The notes under the pieces: generated by a model
The model's database searches: none
Told to the model about the DNA's origin: nothing
Seen by the model: only the letters and a program-made list of their open reading frames with translations
Shown: positions 14,425 to 18,192 of the stretch, one piece after another
Layout of the letters: the number at the start of each line of letters is the position of its first letter
Numbering within the stretch: the stretch's first letter is position 1
Position numbers and translations under genes: made by a program
DNA from: an uncultured Prevotella sp.
GTDB taxonomy: Bacteria; Bacteroidota; Bacteroidia; Bacteroidales; Bacteroidaceae
Direction: 5' to 3'
Length of the DNA stretch: 18,192 bases
Assembly: GCA_900541335.1 (NCBI GenBank)
Contig: UQJC01000042.1
Location: 1 to 18,192 of the forward strand

Positions 14425-15477
14425 ATGGCAAAGAACACGGAAGACAACGCAGCAGCAAGCGACAAATTGAAAGCTTTGCAAGCCGCGATGGCAAAAATAG
14501 AAAAGGACTTCGGTAGAGGTTCCATCATGCGTATGGGCGACCAACAAATCGAAGAAGTAGAAGTGATTCCTACGGGTAGCTTGGCCCTTGATGCAGCTCT
14601 CGGCGTAGGTGGCTATCCGAAGGGAAGAATCATTGAAATCTTCGGTCCAGAATCCTCAGGTAAGACCACCCTCGCTATTCACGCGATTGCAGAGGCACAA
14701 AAGAACGGCGGTATCGCAGCCTTCATTGATGCGGAACATGCCTTTGACCGCTTCTATGCACAAAAACTGGGAGTAAACGTAGATGAACTCATCATCTCAC
14801 AACCCGATAACGGTGAACAAGCTCTTGAAATCGCAGACCAGCTGATTCGCTCTTCTGCCATCGACATCATTGTGGTCGACTCGGTAGCCGCCCTCACGCC
14901 GAAGGCTGAAATCGAAGGCGACATGGGTGACAACAAAGTCGGTCTGCAAGCACGTCTCATGAGCCAGGCACTGCGTAAACTGACGTCAACCATCAGCAAA
15001 ACCAACACGACCTGCATCTTCATCAACCAATTGCGCGAGAAAATCGGTGTGATGTTTGGCAACCCCGAAACCACAACGGGTGGTAATGCGCTGAAGTTCT
15101 ATGCTTCAGTTCGTATGGACATCCGCCGTGTAACAACACTGAAGGACGGCGATACGCCCATTGGTAACCAAGTACGTGTCAAGGTCATTAAGAACAAGGT
15201 GGCACCTCCCTTCCGCAAGGCAGAGTTTGAAATTACCTTTGGCGAAGGCATCTCTCGCGTAGGTGAGATTGTTGACCTCGGCGTAGAATTGGGTATTGTC
15301 AAGAAAAGCGGTTCTTGGTTTAGCTATGGCGAAACTCGCCTGGGTCAGGGACGCGACGCAGTGAAGAAGGTCATCAAAGATAATCCTGAACTCGCAGCTG
15401 AAATTGAAGGTAAGATTGCGGCAGCCCTCAAGGGTTCGGATGCCAATGCCTGCACGGCTGAGGAAGAAGCGGAATAA
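14425..15477 (+). CDS. recA: Recombinase RecA
   Basis: A 350-residue DNA strand-exchange ATPase that forms filaments on single-stranded DNA and drives homologous recombination and repair; it also triggers LexA self-cleavage where LexA exists. Walker A is GPESSGKT (74-81), preceded by IPTGSLALDAALGVGGYPKGRIIEI. Walker B-type IIVVDSVAAL, the L1/L2 DNA-binding region around QALRKLTSTISKTNTTCIFINQLREKIG, and GNPETTTGGNALKFYASVR are intact. The short acidic C-terminus (CTAEEEAE) is normal for RecA. The start at 14425 gives the standard N-terminus. I see no obvious LexA-type operator upstream. A very strong terminator follows 24 bases after the stop. Confidence 0.98.
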   Translation: MAKNTEDNAAASDKLKALQAAMAKIEKDFGRGSIMRMGDQQIEEVEVIPTGSLALDAALGVGGYPKGRIIEIFGPESSGKTTLAIHAIAEAQKNGGIAAFIDAEHAFDRFYAQKLGVNVDELIISQPDNGEQALEIADQLIRSSAIDIIVVDSVAALTPKAEIEGDMGDNKVGLQARLMSQALRKLTSTISKTNTTCIFINQLREKIGVMFGNPETTTGGNALKFYASVRMDIRRVTTLKDGDTPIGNQVRVKVIKNKVAPPFRKAEFEITFGEGISRVGEIVDLGVELGIVKKSGSWFSYGETRLGQGRDAVKKVIKDNPELAAEIEGKIAAALKGSDANACTAEEEAE

Positions 15478-15501
15478 GCTGATTGCTTCCCTCTCCCGTC
15501 T

Positions 15502-15557
15502 AAAACAAGCATGCGGAGCAAACTCATTTAAAAGAGTTTGCTCCGCATGCTTGTTTT
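15502..15557 (+). terminator. recA terminator with perfect 24-bp stem
   Basis: Bases 15502-15525 and 15534-15557 are perfect inverted repeats around an 8-base A/T loop (15526-15533). The stem has a GC-rich core (GCATGCGGAGC), starts with AAAA and ends with TTTT, so it can act as an intrinsic terminator in both directions. Confidence 0.9.
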
Positions 15558-15558
15558 C

Positions 15559-15579
15559 AGCCCCGTCAACTGGGCTTTT
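15559..15579 (+). terminator. Second small terminator-like hairpin after recA
   Basis: AGCCC (15559-15563) pairs with GGGCT (15572-15576) around an 8-base loop and is followed by TTTT (15576-15579). It directly abuts the large recA terminator and may be a backup. Confidence 0.4.
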
Positions 15580-15593
15580 ACGCTTTCTAAGGT

Positions 15594-15625
15594 AGAGCAA
15601 GGTATTGCTCTTATTTTCCTCTTTT
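15594..15625 (+). terminator. Third terminator-like hairpin after recA
   Basis: AGAGCAA (15594-15600) and TTGCTCT (15605-15611) form a 7-bp stem with a GGTA tetraloop, followed by T-rich TATTTTCCTCTTTT. Together with the two hairpins before it, this makes three stacked stop signals between recA and the convergent rfbB. Confidence 0.45.
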
Positions 15626-15858
15626 ACATTCCAAAGTCCTTCCTACACCAACCGAAGAGGCAACTGAAACCTCCAATGCAGACCATAATGGCAGGGAGCA
15701 TTTTTCTCCATGGAAGCCTCCCAACCCCAAAGTGAGCAAGACTCAGAAACACCAAAAAGACCGCGTTTTCCAGAAATGGCTTAAGCCTAAATTCCTTGAA
15801 AGCGCAGTCTTGTTTAGATTTCATGCACTACGTGCAAAAACGTATACAGACGAAGGGA
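15626..15858. other. Non-coding remainder of the recA-rfbB spacer
   Basis: The convergent spacer runs 381 bases from 15478 to 15858; its left part holds the three hairpins. In the remainder I see only a minus-strand open frame of 66 codons (15824 to 15624) with some hydrophobic stretches, beginning 34 bases after the rfbB stop. It has no recognisable family, start signal or conserved motif, so I do not call it a gene. No clear terminator for rfbB is visible here; a 5-bp TGCAC/GTGCA hairpin near 15823-15835 has no T-run. Confidence 0.5.
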
Positions 15859-17001
15859 TTAACGTCCCTGGTACATGGATTCATAGTATTTCTGATAGTC
15901 ACCAGAAGTAACATTGTCCATCCACGCTTGGTTGTCGAGGTACCAACGCACGGTCTTCTCGATTCCTTCTTCAAACTGGAGGGAGGGTTCCCATCCAAGT
16001 TCATCTTTCAACTTGGTAGAATCGATAGCGTAACGCATATCATGACCCTTACGGTCGGTCACGTAGGTAATCAAGTCGAGCGATGTACCTTCAGGATTGC
16101 CTAACAAGCGATCGACAGTGCGAATCACAACCTTAATCAAGTCGATGTTCTTCCACTCATTGAAACCACCAATGTTATAGGTATCGGCAATCTTACCCTG
16201 ATGGAAGATGACGTCAATCGCACGGGCATGATCAACGACATACAACCAGTCGCGTACATTTTCTCCCTTGCCGTATACAGGCAAAGGCTTGCGGTGACGA
16301 ATGTTATTGATAAAGAGCGGGATGAGCTTCTCAGGGAATTGATAAGGACCGTAATTGTTGGAACAATTGGTTACAATCGTCGGCATGCCGTAAGTATCAT
16401 GGAAGGCACGTACAAAATGGTCGCTGCTCGCCTTACTTGCTGAATAAGGACTGTGGGGATTGTACTTTGTATCTTCATAGAAGAAATCCTTACCATAAGC
16501 CAAATGGTGTTCAGCTGACGAAGCCGTTGTGGTAAACGGCGGCTCAATGCCTTCGGGATGGGTCAGTTCGAGGGCGCCATAAACCTCATCGGTCGAGATG
16601 TGATAAAAGCGTTTGCCTTCATAACCTTCTGGACGAGCTTCCCAATAAAGTTTGGCAGCTTGCAACAAGCTCAGTGTACCCATCACATTGGTTTGAGCAA
16701 AGGTAAAGGGATCCTTGATGCTACGGTCTACGTGGCTCTCGGCAGCAAGATGAATGATACCGTCCACTTCATACTGCTCCAACAACTGACAGATGGTAGG
16801 GAAGTCACAAATATCAGCCTTGACAAAGACGTAATTGGGTTCTTGCTCAATGTCTTGGAGGTTAGCCAAGTTACCTGCATAGGTCAATTTGTCGAGATTG
16901 ATAATACGGTAATCGGGATATTTCTTGACGAAGAGACGAACCACATGACTACCAATGAAACCGGCACCACCGGTAATAAGGATATTGTGTTTAAATGACA
17001 T
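15859..17001 (-). CDS. rfbB: dTDP-glucose 4,6-dehydratase
   Basis: A 380-residue NAD-dependent short-chain dehydrogenase converting dTDP-glucose to dTDP-4-keto-6-deoxyglucose, step two of dTDP-rhamnose and related deoxysugar synthesis for O-antigen or capsule. The Rossmann loop TGGAGFIG is at residues 10-17 and AAESHVDRSI at 86-95. STDEVYG (136-142) supplies the catalytic Thr-Asp-Glu of this enzyme, and Y186/K190 (YSASK) are the SDR catalytic pair. NNYGPYQFPEKLIP and GENVRDWLYVVDH bind the nucleotide sugar. A stretch of about 25 residues between STDEVYG and YSASK is longer than in the enteric enzyme, as I recall for Bacteroidales. It is downstream of rfbA with a 148-base gap; rfbC and rfbD are absent from the window. 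Confidence 0.96.
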   Translation of the reverse strand: MSFKHNILITGGAGFIGSHVVRLFVKKYPDYRIINLDKLTYAGNLANLQDIEQEPNYVFVKADICDFPTICQLLEQYEVDGIIHLAAESHVDRSIKDPFTFAQTNVMGTLSLLQAAKLYWEARPEGYEGKRFYHISTDEVYGALELTHPEGIEPPFTTTASSAEHHLAYGKDFFYEDTKYNPHSPYSASKASSDHFVRAFHDTYGMPTIVTNCSNNYGPYQFPEKLIPLFINNIRHRKPLPVYGKGENVRDWLYVVDHARAIDVIFHQGKIADTYNIGGFNEWKNIDLIKVVIRTVDRLLGNPEGTSLDLITYVTDRKGHDMRYAIDSTKLKDELGWEPSLQFEEGIEKTVRWYLDNQAWMDNVTSGDYQKYYESMYQGR

Positions 17002-17035
17002 GGAATGAGAATTTGAAGAATTGAGAAGGTTAAGA

Positions 17036-17081
17036 GTCTATTCAAATGGTTTCGAATCGAAAGATTGCAATCTAAATAGAC
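17036..17081. repeat. Clustered palindromes between rfbA and rfbB
   Basis: GTCTATT (17036-17042) pairs with AATAGAC (17075-17081). Enclosed are a TTTCG/CGAAA hairpin (17050-17062) and a perfect 12-base palindrome (AGATTGCAATCT, 17062-17073). The whole can fold as a three-way junction and lies in the leader of rfbB. There is no T-run next to it. It may be a processing or regulatory element, or the trace of a small inverted-repeat element. Confidence 0.4.
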
Positions 17082-17149
17082 CCGACAGCACAAGAGAAGT
17101 GGAGAGGTCGAAACACTGCGAATGATGTCCACTACTCCAGAAGCTAAGA

Positions 17150-18055
17150 TTATTCCAGATTTTTCAATCCGGTACGTTGTAATTCATCAACGACTTTGAG
17201 AAGATATTGTCCGTATGGATTCTTCAGCATCGGTTGGGCAAGCTCACGCATTTTCTCCGTAGTAATCCAACCTTTGCGATAGGCGATACCTTCCAGACAG
17301 GCAACCTTCAATCCCTGGCGCTTCTCAATGACTTCAATATAGGTGGAAGCCTCAGCCAACGAATCGTGCGTACCCGTATCCAGCCAAGCAAAACCGCGTC
17401 CCAATGTTTGTACCTTGAGTTCGTGGTCATCCAAGAAACGTTGATTGACACTGGTGATTTCTAATTCGCCACGTGCCGAAGGCTTAATGTTCTTGGCAAC
17501 TTCCACTACCTTATTGGGATAGAAATACAATCCGACAACAGCATAGTTTGACTTAGGCTGTGCAGGCTTTTCTTCGATAGAAAGGCAATTACCCTCTCCA
17601 TCAAACTCCGCAACGCCATAACGCTCGGGATCACTAACCCAATAACCAAAGACCGTTGCTTTTTGGTCCTGCTCAGCCGTACGTACAGCATCCTGCAAGA
17701 GTGCACTGAAACCATTGCCGTGGAAGATGTTATCCCCTAACACGAGACAAACGGAGTCGTCACCAATAAACTCCTCACCAATGATAAATGCTTGTGCCAA
17801 ACCATCAGGAGAAGGTTGCTCTGCATAACTCAAACGAATACCATAATCAGAACCATCGCCCAATAAACGTTGGAAGGCAGGCAGATCGGTCGGTGTCGAA
17901 ATGATAAGGATGTCACGGATACCTGCCAACATCAATACAGAGATGGGATAATAAACCATCGGTTTATCAAATATCGGGAGCAATTGCTTACTCACTCCTT
18001 TGGTTATAGGGTACAGGCGGGTTCCACTGCCGCCAGCCAATACGATACCTTTCAT
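17150..18055 (-). CDS. rfbA: Glucose-1-phosphate thymidylyltransferase
   Basis: A 301-residue nucleotidyltransferase making dTDP-glucose from dTTP and glucose-1-phosphate, the first step of dTDP-rhamnose synthesis and usually feedback-inhibited by dTDP-rhamnose. The N-terminal nucleotide-binding LAGGSGTRLYPITKGVSKQ is complete. KPMVYYPISVLMLAGIRDILIIS, LVLGDNIFHG with the metal-binding Asp, and SIEEKPAQPKSNYAVVGLYFY are all typical of RmlA. GFAWLDTGTHDSL near residue 220 is also standard. Length and the N-terminal MKGIVLAGG support this start. It is the first gene of an rfbA-rfbB pair, set off from upstream genes by a terminator. Confidence 0.97.
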   Translation of the reverse strand: MKGIVLAGGSGTRLYPITKGVSKQLLPIFDKPMVYYPISVLMLAGIRDILIISTPTDLPAFQRLLGDGSDYGIRLSYAEQPSPDGLAQAFIIGEEFIGDDSVCLVLGDNIFHGNGFSALLQDAVRTAEQDQKATVFGYWVSDPERYGVAEFDGEGNCLSIEEKPAQPKSNYAVVGLYFYPNKVVEVAKNIKPSARGELEITSVNQRFLDDHELKVQTLGRGFAWLDTGTHDSLAEASTYIEVIEKRQGLKVACLEGIAYRKGWITTEKMRELAQPMLKNPYGQYLLKVVDELQRTGLKNLE

Positions 18056-18071
18056 ACTTATGTTTGTGTTT

Positions 18072-18100
18072 GATTATACTTGTCCAAACGCAATCCCCAA
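18072..18100 (-). promoter_or_regulatory. Possible rfbA promoter
   Basis: On the minus strand TTG (18100-18098) is followed after 19 bases by TATAATC (18078-18072). The spacing fits Bacteroidota -33/-7 elements, but the second half of the -7 box departs from TAnnTTTG. It lies between the upstream terminator and the rfbA ATG. Confidence 0.35.
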
Positions 18101-18106
18101 CAGAAA

Positions 18107-18152
18107 AGTATATGAGGGAGAAAGATTTTACATCATCTCCCCCTCATATACT
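18107..18152 (-). terminator. Intrinsic terminator of a gene beyond the right edge
   Basis: AGTATATGAGGG (18107-18118) and CCCTCATATACT (18141-18152) are perfect 12-bp inverted repeats. Read on the minus strand, the stem ends in TTTTCTGTT, as for a rho-independent terminator. It would end a minus-strand transcript entering from right of the window and leave rfbA to its own promoter; an attenuator before rfbA is the alternative. Confidence 0.65.
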
Positions 18153-18192
18153 CCTCGTGCATTCGATTGCCTATTACTCTTTCAGTCATATT

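Noticed and set aside
15624..15824. A 66-codon minus-strand open frame downstream of rfbB with hydrophobic stretches
   Set aside because: No family, no start signal, and the composition is not clearly coding; too weak to call as a gene.
1..18192. CRISPR arrays, tRNA or rRNA genes, insertion sequences, prophage or defence genes
   Set aside because: I looked for spaced identical repeats, tRNA T-arm motifs, transposase-like proteins and phage proteins, and found none.

Overview
The window looks like a chromosomal segment of a Bacteroidota bacterium, most likely order Bacteroidales and in the Prevotella/Alloprevotella neighbourhood. Four things point there. Starts lack Shine-Dalgarno sequences. 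A TAnnTTTG-type -7 box precedes lon. The protein families read as Bacteroidales versions: a queuosine enzyme without its zinc cysteines, an ~836-residue Lon, and a YjgP/YjgQ permease. The order lon-tgt-permease-rhlE and the bcp-recA pair match what I recall from Bacteroides. Base composition is balanced, and nothing in the coding regions looks recently transferred. The genus is an inference from the sequence alone.

Layout, left to right. (1) 1-3004, plus strand: an MBOAT membrane O-acyltransferase and an NfsA-like nitroreductase, then an extragenic pair of hairpin-forming direct repeats and a terminator. (2) 3005-3721, minus strand: the tRNA methyltransferase TrmN6, divergent from the next gene across a spacer holding five 11-bp phased repeats. 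(3) 4008-5746, plus: a lipid A phosphoethanolamine-transferase-like membrane enzyme broken near its 3' end by a one-base frameshift. (4) 5831-12783, plus: lon (own promoter and a terminator-like leader hairpin), tgt, an LptF/LptG-family permease and an RhlE-type DEAD-box helicase. (5) 13060-15557, plus: a small secreted protein resembling only the N-terminal domain of GH92 mannosidases, the peroxiredoxin bcp, and recA with a perfect 24-bp terminator stem. (6) 15859-18055, minus: rfbB and rfbA, the first two dTDP-rhamnose enzymes, with a terminator upstream of rfbA closing off a gene beyond the window.

Functionally this is core-genome housekeeping (proteolysis, tRNA modification, RNA unwinding, recombination, peroxide defence) mixed with envelope functions (acylation of an exported glycan, lipid A modification, LPS export, dTDP-sugar synthesis). 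I found no CRISPR array, insertion sequence, tRNA, rRNA, prophage or defence system. I do not see a clear new multi-gene system. The observations most worth checking are the frameshift in the phosphoethanolamine transferase, the stand-alone GH92-N-like protein, the leader hairpin of lon, and the intergenic repeats at 2723-2894 and 3822-3876.
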